From assembly GCA_947489085.1 (NCBI GenBank), contig CANLCJ010000008.1, forward strand, positions 43,481-107,480: a stretch of 64,000 nt of DNA, given 5' to 3'. This stretch comes from an uncultured Flavobacteriaceae bacterium (GTDB lineage Bacteria; Bacteroidota; Bacteroidia; Flavobacteriales; Flavobacteriaceae). Made by a program: the position numbers and the translations under genes. Below, one piece after another: positions 27,225 through 35,942 of the stretch. The notes beneath the pieces were generated by a model. That model worked only from the letters and a program-made list of their open reading frames with translations. It had not been told where the DNA came from and ran no database searches. The number at the start of each line of letters is the position of its first letter. Positions within the stretch are counted from its first letter, which is position 1.

Positions 27225-28220
27225 ATGAGTAAAATCTCAGCAGCAATTACCGCAGTAGGAGCCTATGTGCCAGAATACGTGTTAACCAATCAAATTCTTG
27301 AAACGATGGTTGATACTAACGATGAATGGATAACCTCAAGAACGGGTATTAAAGAGCGTCGCATACTAAAAGACGATGGCAAAGGCACATCTTATTTGGC
27401 CATTAAAGCCGCTCAAGACCTAATTAACAAAAAAGGACTAGACCCCAAAGACATAGAACTTGTAATTGTTGCCACGGCAACACCAGACATGAAGGCAGCC
27501 TCTACAGCATCTTATACAGCAACAGAAATAGGCGCAACAAATGCATTTTCCTTCGATATGGATGCCGCATGTTCAAGTTTTTTATATGGTATGTCTGTAG
27601 CATCAACCTATATCGAATCGGGACGCTATAAAAACGTATTGCTTATAGGTGCAGATAAAATGTCTTCCATAGTTAATTATAAAGACAGAGCAACATGTAT
27701 TATCTTTGGAGATGGTGCAGGTGCTGTTTTATTCGAGCCTAATACCGAAAACTTAGGACTACAAGATGAATATTTAAGAAGTGATGGTTCTGGTAGAGCC
27801 TATTTACAAGCCACATATGGGGGGTCTTCTTATAAATTAAGTCCAGAAGTTTTAGAAAAAGGCGGGCACTATGCATTCCAAGAAGGAAGAACTGTATTTA
27901 AAAACGCAGTATTTAATATGGCAGATGCAGCCGCTAAAATTTTAGAGAGAAATAATTTAAATAAAGATAGTGTAGATTGGTTAGCCGCACATCAAGCCAA
28001 TAAACGTATTATAGATGCTACAGCACAACGTATAGACTTGGCAGAAGAAAAAGTGATGATTAACATTCACAAATACGGCAATACAACATCTGCTACACTA
28101 CCGCTATTAATTAACGATTACGAGGCTCAATTAAAAAAAGGAGACAACGTAATATTTGCTGCCTTTGGTGGCGGATTTAACTGGGGCGCCATCTACTTAA
28201 AATGGGCCTACAATTCTTAA
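27225..28220 (+). CDS. fabH: 3-oxoacyl-ACP synthase III
   Basis: Starts fatty-acid synthesis by condensing acetyl-CoA or a branched acyl-CoA with malonyl-ACP. Thiolase fold of 331 aa: catalytic Cys in DMDAACSSFLYG, His in AAHQANKRI and Asn in KYGNTTSATLPL. TSRTGIKERRI and GDGAGAVLF are also family motifs. It heads fabH-accB-accC, a gene group supplying malonyl-CoA and using it; the gap to accB is 30 bp. Confidence 0.95.
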   Translation: MSKISAAITAVGAYVPEYVLTNQILETMVDTNDEWITSRTGIKERRILKDDGKGTSYLAIKAAQDLINKKGLDPKDIELVIVATATPDMKAASTASYTATEIGATNAFSFDMDAACSSFLYGMSVASTYIESGRYKNVLLIGADKMSSIVNYKDRATCIIFGDGAGAVLFEPNTENLGLQDEYLRSDGSGRAYLQATYGGSSYKLSPEVLEKGGHYAFQEGRTVFKNAVFNMADAAAKILERNNLNKDSVDWLAAHQANKRIIDATAQRIDLAEEKVMINIHKYGNTTSATLPLLINDYEAQLKKGDNVIFAAFGGGFNWGAIYLKWAYNS

Positions 28221-28250
28221 GCACTAACCATTAACACCTATACCTAGAAT

Positions 28251-28739
28251 ATGGATTTAAAAGAGATTCAAAATTTAATTAAGTTTGTTGCTAAATCTGG
28301 GGCAAGCGAGGTTAAATTAGAAATGGATGATGTTAAAATCACCATAAGAACAGGAGCAGAAAGCGATAATAAAACAACTGTACAATACGCACCAGTTGCA
28401 GCGCCACAAATACCACAAGCTATAGCGCCAGTTGCAGAGCCAGTGCCAGCAGCACCTACAACACCAGTAGCAGAAACACCAGCAGACGAGACTTCAAAAT
28501 ACATCACTATAAAATCACCAATTATTGGTACATTTTATAGAAAACCATCACCAGACAAGCCTTTATTTGTAGAAGTAGGTCAAAATATTGCAGAAGGAGA
28601 CGTGCTATGTATCATTGAAGCAATGAAGCTATTCAACGAAATAGAGTCTGAAGTATCTGGTAAAGTTGTAAAAATATTGGTAGACGATTCTTCACCTGTA
28701 GAATTCGATCAGCCATTATTCTTGGTAGACCCATCTTAA
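28251..28739 (+). CDS. accB: Acetyl-CoA carboxylase biotin carboxyl carrier protein
   Basis: The carrier subunit of acetyl-CoA carboxylase. Residues 1-35 form the N-terminal dimer segment. Residues ~46-85 are a Pro/Ala-rich flexible linker, and 86-162 are the biotinyl domain with the modified Lys126 in EAMKLFNEIE. The 162-aa length is normal. accC follows 44 bp later, with a palindromic GAATTC repeat in the gap. Confidence 0.96.
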   Translation: MDLKEIQNLIKFVAKSGASEVKLEMDDVKITIRTGAESDNKTTVQYAPVAAPQIPQAIAPVAEPVPAAPTTPVAETPADETSKYITIKSPIIGTFYRKPSPDKPLFVEVGQNIAEGDVLCIIEAMKLFNEIESEVSGKVVKILVDDSSPVEFDQPLFLVDPS

Positions 28740-28746
28740 AAATTCA

Positions 28747-28766
28747 GAATTCAGAATTCTGAATTC
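28747..28766. repeat. 20-bp perfect palindrome in the accB-accC gap
   Basis: Three GAATTC units separated by A-G and C-T dinucleotides form a perfect 20-bp palindrome immediately after the accB stop. It could form a small hairpin or bind a dimeric protein and perhaps tune accB:accC ratios, but nothing shows a function. Confidence 0.4.
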
Positions 28767-28783
28767 ATAATTTATTATAAGTT

Positions 28784-30124
28784 ATGTTTAAAAAAATATT
28801 GATTGCCAATAGAGGAGAAATAGCACTTCGTGTTATTAGAACCTGTAAAGAAATGGGCATTAAAACTGTAGCTGTATATTCTACAGCAGATGCAGAAAGT
28901 TTGCACGTAAAGTTTGCAGACGAAGCTGTTTGCATTGGCCCACCCTCAAGTGCAGATTCTTATTTAAAAGTTTGTAACGTAATATCTGCAGCAGAAATTA
29001 CCAATGCAGATGCCATTCACCCCGGATACGGATTCCTGTCTGAGAATGCCAAATTTTCAGAAATCTGTGAAGAACACAACATCAAGTTTATAGGCGCATC
29101 TGCCGATATGATTGATAAAATGGGAGACAAAGCCAATGCTAAAGCTACAATGAAAGCAGCTGGTGTGCCATGTGTGCCAGGAAGCGATGGTGTAATAGAA
29201 ACTTTTGAAGACTGCCTGAGAATAGCCAAAGAAACTGGATATCCTGTTATGCTTAAAGCCAGTGCAGGTGGTGGAGGTAAAGGAATGCGAGGGGTTTGGA
29301 AAGAAGAGGACCTTAAAGATGCTTGGGATTCTGCTAGACAAGAAAGTAAGGCCGCATTTGGTAACGACGATATGTACATGGAAAAACTTATAGAAGAGCC
29401 TAGACATATTGAAATACAAATTGTAGGCGACTCTAGTGGAAAAGCATGTCACCTTTCAGAACGCGACTGCTCTATACAGCGCCGTCACCAGAAGTTAACA
29501 GAAGAAGTGCCTTCGCCGTTTATGACGCCAGAATTGCGTAAAAAAATGGGAGAAGCCGCAGTTAAAGCCGCAGAATTTATTAAATATGAAGGCGCTGGAA
29601 CTGTAGAGTTTTTGGTAGACAAACACCGTAACTTCTACTTTATGGAAATGAATACACGTATTCAGGTAGAGCACCCCATTACAGAGCAAGTTATAGATTT
29701 CGATTTGATAAGAGAACAAATTTTAGTCGCTGCTGGTGTGCCAATTTCTGGTAAAAACTACGACCCTAAATTGCATTCTATAGAATGTAGAATTAATGCA
29801 GAAGATCCTTTTAATGGGTTTAGACCTTCTCCAGGAAAAATACAAACATTACACGCTCCAGGAGGGCATGGTGTGCGCTTAGATACACACGTATACGCAG
29901 GGTATAGCATTCCGCCAAATTACGACTCCATGATAGCTAAGCTTATTACTACGGCACAAACAAGAGAAGAAGCCATAAGTAAGATGAAGCGAGCTTTAGA
30001 CGAGTTTGTTATAGAAGGTATAAAAACAACAATCCCTTTCCACAGGCAACTTATGGACCATCCAGATTACATAGCTGGTAATTATACCACGAAGTTTATG
30101 GAAGATTTCGAAATGAAAGCGTAA
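28784..30124 (+). CDS. accC: Acetyl-CoA carboxylase biotin carboxylase subunit
   Basis: An ATP-grasp enzyme that carboxylates the biotin on AccB. N-terminal [17 protein letters not shown], the Gly-rich ATP loop [12 protein letters not shown] (residues ~160-171), [27 protein letters not shown] and [17 protein letters not shown] are all diagnostic. It has 446 aa, the length of the stand-alone subunit. A terminator follows. Confidence 0.96.
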   Translation: MFKKILIANRGEIALRVIRTCKEMGIKTVAVYSTADAESLHVKFADEAVCIGPPSSADSYLKVCNVISAAEITNADAIHPGYGFLSENAKFSEICEEHNIKFIGASADMIDKMGDKANAKATMKAAGVPCVPGSDGVIETFEDCLRIAKETGYPVMLKASAGGGGKGMRGVWKEEDLKDAWDSARQESKAAFGNDDMYMEKLIEEPRHIEIQIVGDSSGKACHLSERDCSIQRRHQKLTEEVPSPFMTPELRKKMGEAAVKAAEFIKYEGAGTVEFLVDKHRNFYFMEMNTRIQVEHPITEQVIDFDLIREQILVAAGVPISGKNYDPKLHSIECRINAEDPFNGFRPSPGKIQTLHAPGGHGVRLDTHVYAGYSIPPNYDSMIAKLITTAQTREEAISKMKRALDEFVIEGIKTTIPFHRQLMDHPDYIAGNYTTKFMEDFEMKA

Positions 30125-30148
30125 GCAGAATGCATAAATACAATTATA

Positions 30149-30178
30149 AAAACTCCGAATCTAACTCGGAGTTTTTTT
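30149..30178 (+). terminator. Terminator after accC
   Basis: A 10-bp stem (30149-30158 with 30166-30175, core ACTCCGA/TCGGAGT) with a 7-nt loop is followed by seven T. Confidence 0.85.
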
Positions 30179-30273
30179 GTGGCTAATTTGAAAAACTACA
30201 ACATTTTAGGGAGCTTAAAAAAAGAGTACATGCTCTAAATATATTAGATATTTACATAATTGCTTATAAATTG

Positions 30274-30281
30274 TACCTTTG
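30274..30281 (+). promoter_or_regulatory. -7 element for trhO
   Basis: TACCTTTG matches TAnnTTTG, 40 nt before the trhO ATG. Confidence 0.5.
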
Positions 30282-30321
30282 TGGTTTAAATAATATCCAT
30301 AACCTTAAAAATTAGTATAGC

Positions 30322-31404
30322 ATGCAACTGTACAATACGTTAAGCGCTAAAGAACGCGCCGCTTTAATAGAAGAGGCAGGTAAAGATAGGCTAACACTAT
30401 CCTTTTACCAATACGCCAATATAGCAAATCCACAAGAGTTAAGAGATCAACTATTTATCACTTGGAATCAACTGGAAGTTTTAGGTAGAATTTACATTGC
30501 TAAAGAAGGCATAAATGGCCAACTGTCCTTACCAGCAGAGCGTTTTAACGATTTTAAAACCCATTTAGATACTGTAGACTTTTTAAAAAACATTAGATTA
30601 AATATTGCCATAGAACAAGACAATATGTCTTTTTTAAAATTGAAAGTAAAGGTACGACATAAAATAGTTGCCGATGGTTTAGACGACGGCGCATTCGATG
30701 TAACAAACAAAGGTGTACATGTAGATGCCGAAAACTTCAACGCACTTATAGAAGACGAGAATACCGTTTTAGTAGATATGCGCAACCACTACGAAAGTGA
30801 AATTGGCCATTTTAAAAACGCCATAACACCAGACGTAGATACATTTAGAGCATCTCTAGACATTATAGAAAACGACCTTAAAGCACATAAGGAAGACAAA
30901 AATTTAGTAATGTACTGTACAGGAGGCATACGCTGCGAAAAAGCCAGTGCCTATTTTAAGCATAAGGGCTTTAAAAACGTGTTCCAGCTAGAAGGCGGTA
31001 TTATAGAATATACACGCCAAGTAAAAGCAAAAGATCTAGACAACAAGTTTATAGGTAAAAACTTTGTGTTCGACGAACGTCGGGCAGAAAAAATAAGTGA
31101 TGATGTTATTGCACAATGCCACCAATGCGGTGCACCTTTCGATGTGCACACCAATTGTGCAAACGATGCCTGCCATTTGCTTTTTATACAATGCGATGCC
31201 TGTAAAGAAGAGATGGACAACTGCTGCTCAACCAACTGCAAAACCATACATGCCTTACCATACGAAGCGCAAAAAGCACTACGTAAAGGACAAGGCAATA
31301 GCAACGACATTTTTAAAAAAGGAAGAGCAGACCACTTGCCCTATAAAAAAGATTTGAGGAATATTTTCGAGGTTTTAAAGCAAAACGAGCCCAAAAACCT
31401 ATAA
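30322..31404 (+). CDS. trhO: Rhodanese-related tRNA uridine hydroxylase (TrhO/YceA family)
   Basis: TrhO makes 5-hydroxyuridine at position 34 of some tRNAs in an oxygen-dependent way. Residues ~20-115 form the acylphosphatase-like N-terminal domain (YIAKEGINGQLS). Residues ~130-235 are the rhodanese domain with active-site Cys199 in VMYCTGGIRCEKAS. The C-terminus is a Cys-rich region (CHQCGAPFDVHTNCAN onward, then CDACKEEMDNCCS) that probably binds zinc. The 360-aa length fits. It stands alone with its own -7 element. Confidence 0.92.
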   Translation: MQLYNTLSAKERAALIEEAGKDRLTLSFYQYANIANPQELRDQLFITWNQLEVLGRIYIAKEGINGQLSLPAERFNDFKTHLDTVDFLKNIRLNIAIEQDNMSFLKLKVKVRHKIVADGLDDGAFDVTNKGVHVDAENFNALIEDENTVLVDMRNHYESEIGHFKNAITPDVDTFRASLDIIENDLKAHKEDKNLVMYCTGGIRCEKASAYFKHKGFKNVFQLEGGIIEYTRQVKAKDLDNKFIGKNFVFDERRAEKISDDVIAQCHQCGAPFDVHTNCANDACHLLFIQCDACKEEMDNCCSTNCKTIHALPYEAQKALRKGQGNSNDIFKKGRADHLPYKKDLRNIFEVLKQNEPKNL

Positions 31405-31590
31405 AAATGACTCTAAAACATTCTTTTTAAGTCTTTAGAATAACCCTATATTTACAATTCGAAGCATTTATTGGCATTTTTACTATAAAACTTACAATAA
31501 ATCCCGTTTTTGTAGTATCGAAAACGAAAAAAACAGTATAAACTCCCATTCGCAATAGTTTTTATTATTAGCGAATTCAATATATAAAAT

Positions 31591-32883
31591 ATGGCTTGCG
31601 CAAGTTGCTCAACAAAAGACGGTTCTCCAAAGGGCTGCAAAAATAATGGTACTTGTGGAACAGACAGTTGTAATAAGTTAACAGTATTCGATTGGCTGTC
31701 TAACATGTCTCTTCCCAATGGCGAAAAACCCTTTGAATGGGTAGAAGTACGCTATAAAAACGGTAGAAAGCAATACTATAAAAATACAGAAAACCTAACG
31801 TTAAGCATAGGCGATATTGTAGCTACACAAGCTCAAGCTGGCCACGATATAGGTATGGTTACCCTAACAGGAGAATTGGTGCGCATACAAATGAAGCGTA
31901 AAAAAATACCAGTCTCCAGCAATGAGAGTCTAAAAATTTATCGTAAAGCAAACCAAAAAGACATAGATATTTGGCAAAGTGCTAGAGATAAAGAAGAAGC
32001 AATGAAGGTTAAAGCACGCCAGTTTGCCATAGACCTTAACTTGCAGATGAAAATATCAGATATTGAATTTCAAGGAGATGCCAGTAAGGCCACGTTTTAT
32101 TACACAGCAGAAGATCGCGTAGATTTTAGAGAGCTTATTAAAGTTTTTGCGAGAGAATTTAGAACCCGTATCGAAATGAAGCAAGTTGGTTTTCGCCAAG
32201 AAGCAGCCAGATTAGGAGGTATAGGGTCCTGCGGTCGAGAATTGTGCTGTTCTACATGGCTAACCGATTTTAGATCGGTAAGTACCGCAGCAGCAAGGTA
32301 CCAACAACTCTCTTTAAACCCGCAAAAACTAGCAGGACAATGCGGTAAATTAAAGTGTTGTTTAAATTACGAACTCGATTCCTATCTCGATGCCCTAAAA
32401 GGTTTCCCAAAAACCGATGTAAAACTCAAAACAGAAAAAGGGATTGCGGTATGTCAAAAAACCGACATTTTCAAGGGGTACATGTGGTATGCCTATGAAG
32501 GTGAGTGGATGAACTGGCATAAAATTACCACAGAACAAGCAAGAGATATTATAGCAGCCAACAAACAAAACACACCTGTAGCAAGCTTGGAAGAATATGC
32601 CTTAGATTTAGCAGAGGAAACTAAGGTGGAATTTGAAAACGTAGTGGGGCAAGACAGCTTAACACGTTTCGATAGTCCAAAACGTCCTAAAAAACGTAGA
32701 ACTAATAGACGTAAAGGCCAACAAAAAAACACCAAAAAAGCTGCTAACACTAATAACAATACCAGCCAGAAAAAAGATAGCAAAGCACCAGCAAACCCAA
32801 ATGCTAAAGCCAAGCCAAATCAAAATAAAAGAAGGAGAAATACAAAACGTAAGCCGCAAAATGCTAAGCCAAATAAGAAATAG
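31591..32883 (+). CDS. ricT: PSP1-domain protein RicT (YaaT)
   Basis: A homologue of RicT/YaaT, which in Bacillus forms an Fe-S-containing RicAFT complex acting with RNase Y; the role in Bacteroidota is not settled. An N-terminal Cys-rich stretch (MACASCSTKDG) is unusual for Bacillus homologues. The PSP1 core runs from ~40 to 320, with GIGSCGRELCCSTWL and LAGQCGKLKCCLNYEL supplying the conserved Cys. The last ~80 residues are Lys/Asn/Gln-rich and disordered, like an RNA-binding tail. Its 3' end overlaps gldH by 23 bp, a typical flavobacterial arrangement. Confidence 0.9.
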   Translation: MACASCSTKDGSPKGCKNNGTCGTDSCNKLTVFDWLSNMSLPNGEKPFEWVEVRYKNGRKQYYKNTENLTLSIGDIVATQAQAGHDIGMVTLTGELVRIQMKRKKIPVSSNESLKIYRKANQKDIDIWQSARDKEEAMKVKARQFAIDLNLQMKISDIEFQGDASKATFYYTAEDRVDFRELIKVFAREFRTRIEMKQVGFRQEAARLGGIGSCGRELCCSTWLTDFRSVSTAAARYQQLSLNPQKLAGQCGKLKCCLNYELDSYLDALKGFPKTDVKLKTEKGIAVCQKTDIFKGYMWYAYEGEWMNWHKITTEQARDIIAANKQNTPVASLEEYALDLAEETKVEFENVVGQDSLTRFDSPKRPKKRRTNRRKGQQKNTKKAANTNNNTSQKKDSKAPANPNAKAKPNQNKRRRNTKRKPQNAKPNKK

Positions 32884-33364
32884 CCTTTTAATAGTACTAC
32901 TCGCTTTAAGTCTCATAGCCTGCGATAAGCAAGGTGTTTTCGATACCTACAAGCCTATTTCAAGTAAGCAATGGCATAAAGACTCTATAGTAGCCTTTAA
33001 TATAACACCGCCAGACACTATAAATCCTTATAATTTATTTGTAAACCTTAGAAATACAAATGCCTATCAATTTAGCAATTTATTCTTGATAGTAGAGATG
33101 CAATTTCCGCATGGAAAAACAATAAAAGACACCTTAGAATACTACATGGCAGAACCCTCAGGTAAACTTCTGGGAACAGGCATTACAGATACAAAAGAAA
33201 ATAAATTATGGTATAAAGAAGGTGTTGTTTTTAAGGAAAACGGTACTTATAAAGTGGCCATACAACACGCAATGAGAGAACGCGGCAAGGTAAATGGTGT
33301 TGTAGATTTGGAGGGCATAACAGATGTTGGTTTTAGAATAGAACGTATCTTAAAACAAGATTAA
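32861..33364 (+). CDS. gldH: Gliding motility lipoprotein GldH
   Basis: GldH is one of the lipoproteins needed for Bacteroidota gliding and type IX secretion. The start is ATG 32861, giving a lipoprotein signal with lipobox LIAC (Cys21); the frame is open further upstream, inside ricT, but that would bury the signal. The domain body includes FNITPPDTINPYNLFVNLRN and the closing DVGFRIERI. The 167-aa length fits. Its start lies within the end of ricT, so translation is probably coupled. Confidence 0.92.
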   Translation: MLSQIRNSLLIVLLALSLIACDKQGVFDTYKPISSKQWHKDSIVAFNITPPDTINPYNLFVNLRNTNAYQFSNLFLIVEMQFPHGKTIKDTLEYYMAEPSGKLLGTGITDTKENKLWYKEGVVFKENGTYKVAIQHAMRERGKVNGVVDLEGITDVGFRIERILKQD

Positions 33365-33418
33365 TCAAAAACTTATGCTGTACTATAAATTGTAAGAGAA
33401 ACAGATTCTATAGTATTC

Positions 33419-35746
33419 ATGGTAAATAGCAAACCGCATAGAGTAAAGTCTTCAGAATATTCCAAACTTATAAAAAGATTTTGGCTTCTGTTTCTAGGAG
33501 GTTGTTTAGGGATTATTTCACTCTTTGTAATTGCTTCATTTGGAGGTTTTGGCGAAATGCCAGACCATACAGTCTTAGAAAACCCTAAAACAAACTTAGC
33601 TGCCGAGATTATTTCATCCGATGGACAAACATTAGGAAAGTTTTATCTCAACGATAATAGAACACCAATAACCTTCGATGAGTTACCAAAACACTTAGTT
33701 AATGCACTTATAGCCACAGAAGACGTTCGTTTTTATCAACATTCGGGTATAGACGCTAGAGCAACTTTAAGAGCTTTAGTGGGTAGAGGTGGTGGAGCGA
33801 GTACGATTTCGCAACAATTGGCCAAGCAACTGTTTACGGTACAAGTGTCTAAAAACAAGATAAGCAGAGCATTTCAAAAACTAAAAGAATGGATTATTGC
33901 CATGCGATTGGAACGGCAATATACCAAAGAAGAAATTATAGCTCAGTATTTTAATATTTACGATTTTGGAAACTACGCACATGGCATACGTAGTGCTGCT
34001 AGAATTTATTTCTCTAAAGAGCCCAAAGCGCTAAGCTTAAAAGAAGCGGCCATGCTGGTGGGCATGTTTAAAAATTCGTCGTTATACAACCCCAGATCTA
34101 ACAGAAATCCAGTAGGCACAAAAAACAGACGAAATGTTGTACTCGCCCAAATGGTAAAATACGGGTATTTAAGTTTGGCCGTTAAAGATTCTTTGCAACA
34201 AACAGCATTAGATTTAAAATACACACCAGAATCTCATCAAGATGGGATTGCCACATATTTTAGAACCTACTTGGAAGGGTACATGAAAACGTGGATTAAT
34301 ACTAACCCTAAAGCAAAAGGTAAGAAGTGGAATTTGTATAACGACGGTTTAAAAATTTATACCACTATAGATGCCCGTATGCAACAGTATGCCGAAACTG
34401 CCGTGCAGAACCATATGTCTAGATTACAGGCAGCATTTTTTAAGCAAAATACAGCAACTAAAAACCCAACAGCGCCTTTTGTAGGTTTGGGTGCTAAGGC
34501 CATAGAACAACTTTTAGCTATTAGCATGAGACAAGGCGAGCGTTGGCGTATCCTCAAAGCGGCAGGACGCTCTAATCAAGAAATAGAAGCGTCTTTTTAC
34601 AAGCCTACGCCAATGACTGTGTTTAAATGGGTTAAGGGAAAAGCTGCTGAGGTAGATACTGTTATGACGCCTATAGATTCTATGCGTTATTACAAATCAT
34701 TCTTGCGGGCAGGTATGCTTTCCATAGAACCGCATACAGGGCATGTAAAAGCTTGGGTAGGAGGCGTAGATTATAAACACTTTCAATTCGATATGGCAAA
34801 ACAAGGCAAACGCCAAGCAGGGTCTACATTTAAGCCTTTTGTTTATACTGCTGCAATAGACCAATTGCACCTGTCGCCTTGCGACGAGTTTCCAGATACA
34901 CTATTTTGCGTAGAAGCTCAAAAATTTGGAAACTCAGAAGAATGGTGTCCTAAAAACTCAGGACATACCTATGGTGGCACACGTACTCTAAAAAATGCAT
35001 TAGCTAATTCTGTAAATACTATTGCAGCACGTTTAATAGATAAGGTAGGACCACAAACTGTGGCAGATTTAACTAAAAATTTAGGCATTGCATCTCATAT
35101 TCCTATTGTACCGTCCATTGCTTTAGGAACGCCAGAAGTAAATGTTTTTGAAATGGTAAGTGCTTACGCCACTTTTGCAAATAAAGGTGTGTATACCAAA
35201 CCCGTTACTGTAATGCGTATTGAAGATAGAAATGGAAACCTATTATACCAACATACAGCAGAAACACGAGAAGTATTGAGTGAAGAAACGGCTTATGTCG
35301 CTGTAAAATTGATGGAAGGTGTTACAGAAGAAGGCTCTGGTGTACGTTTAAGAACTACAGGTACACACTACAATGGCATTATTACAGGTTACCCCTATGG
35401 TTTTAAAAACCCTATAGCAGGAAAAACAGGAACGACTCAAAACAACAGTGACGGCTGGTTTATGGGTATGGTGCCCAATTTAGTAACAGGAGTCTGGGTT
35501 GGTGGAGACGACCGTGCGGTGCATTTTAAAAGTGGAAGCTATGGTGCTGGAGCAGCTATGGCTTTACCTATTTGGGGGATATATATGAAAAACTGTTATT
35601 TAGATCCTAGCTTAAAAATCTCTAAAGCTCCCTTTGAGGCGCCACTGTCGCTTTCCATACCAGTAGACTGCGCAGGCAATGCTACCAGTGTAAATGGAGA
35701 GGGAGGTACAGGTAGCCAAGCTCCAGAAGGTTTTTACTTTCGATAA
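33419..35746 (+). CDS. Class A penicillin-binding protein (PBP1A-like), copy 1
   Basis: A bifunctional peptidoglycan synthase, anchored by one N-terminal helix (residues ~22-42). The GT51 transglycosylase domain (~70-250) keeps ATEDVRFYQHSGID with the catalytic Glu and GGGASTISQQLAKQLF. The transpeptidase domain (~420-720) has SXXK as STFK, SXN as SVN (ANSVNTIAARL) and KTGT (IAGKTGTTQNNSDGW). It has 775 aa. A close paralogue follows 196 bp downstream. It begins 54 bp after gldH, the usual flavobacterial order. Confidence 0.93.
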   Translation: MVNSKPHRVKSSEYSKLIKRFWLLFLGGCLGIISLFVIASFGGFGEMPDHTVLENPKTNLAAEIISSDGQTLGKFYLNDNRTPITFDELPKHLVNALIATEDVRFYQHSGIDARATLRALVGRGGGASTISQQLAKQLFTVQVSKNKISRAFQKLKEWIIAMRLERQYTKEEIIAQYFNIYDFGNYAHGIRSAARIYFSKEPKALSLKEAAMLVGMFKNSSLYNPRSNRNPVGTKNRRNVVLAQMVKYGYLSLAVKDSLQQTALDLKYTPESHQDGIATYFRTYLEGYMKTWINTNPKAKGKKWNLYNDGLKIYTTIDARMQQYAETAVQNHMSRLQAAFFKQNTATKNPTAPFVGLGAKAIEQLLAISMRQGERWRILKAAGRSNQEIEASFYKPTPMTVFKWVKGKAAEVDTVMTPIDSMRYYKSFLRAGMLSIEPHTGHVKAWVGGVDYKHFQFDMAKQGKRQAGSTFKPFVYTAAIDQLHLSPCDEFPDTLFCVEAQKFGNSEEWCPKNSGHTYGGTRTLKNALANSVNTIAARLIDKVGPQTVADLTKNLGIASHIPIVPSIALGTPEVNVFEMVSAYATFANKGVYTKPVTVMRIEDRNGNLLYQHTAETREVLSEETAYVAVKLMEGVTEEGSGVRLRTTGTHYNGIITGYPYGFKNPIAGKTGTTQNNSDGWFMGMVPNLVTGVWVGGDDRAVHFKSGSYGAGAAMALPIWGIYMKNCYLDPSLKISKAPFEAPLSLSIPVDCAGNATSVNGEGGTGSQAPEGFYFR

Positions 35747-35942
35747 AATTTTAAAAGCTTGTTGGAAGCAAAACTATTTTTGAACGTCTAGATATTGAAT
35801 TAAGAAATTTTTATTTGTATCAAATATGAATATCTTTGGCATTGGTATAATTTGTGTCAAATCAAAGTTACACCGATTAATTTAGAAGCAATTACATTAA
35901 GTAAAGCTCGGGTAGCGTAACGCATTTTAGTATTGTAATAAT

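Noticed and set aside
28268..28507. 79-codon Ala/Gly/Thr-rich ORF on the minus strand
   Set aside because: Antisense of the Pro/Ala-rich linker in accB.
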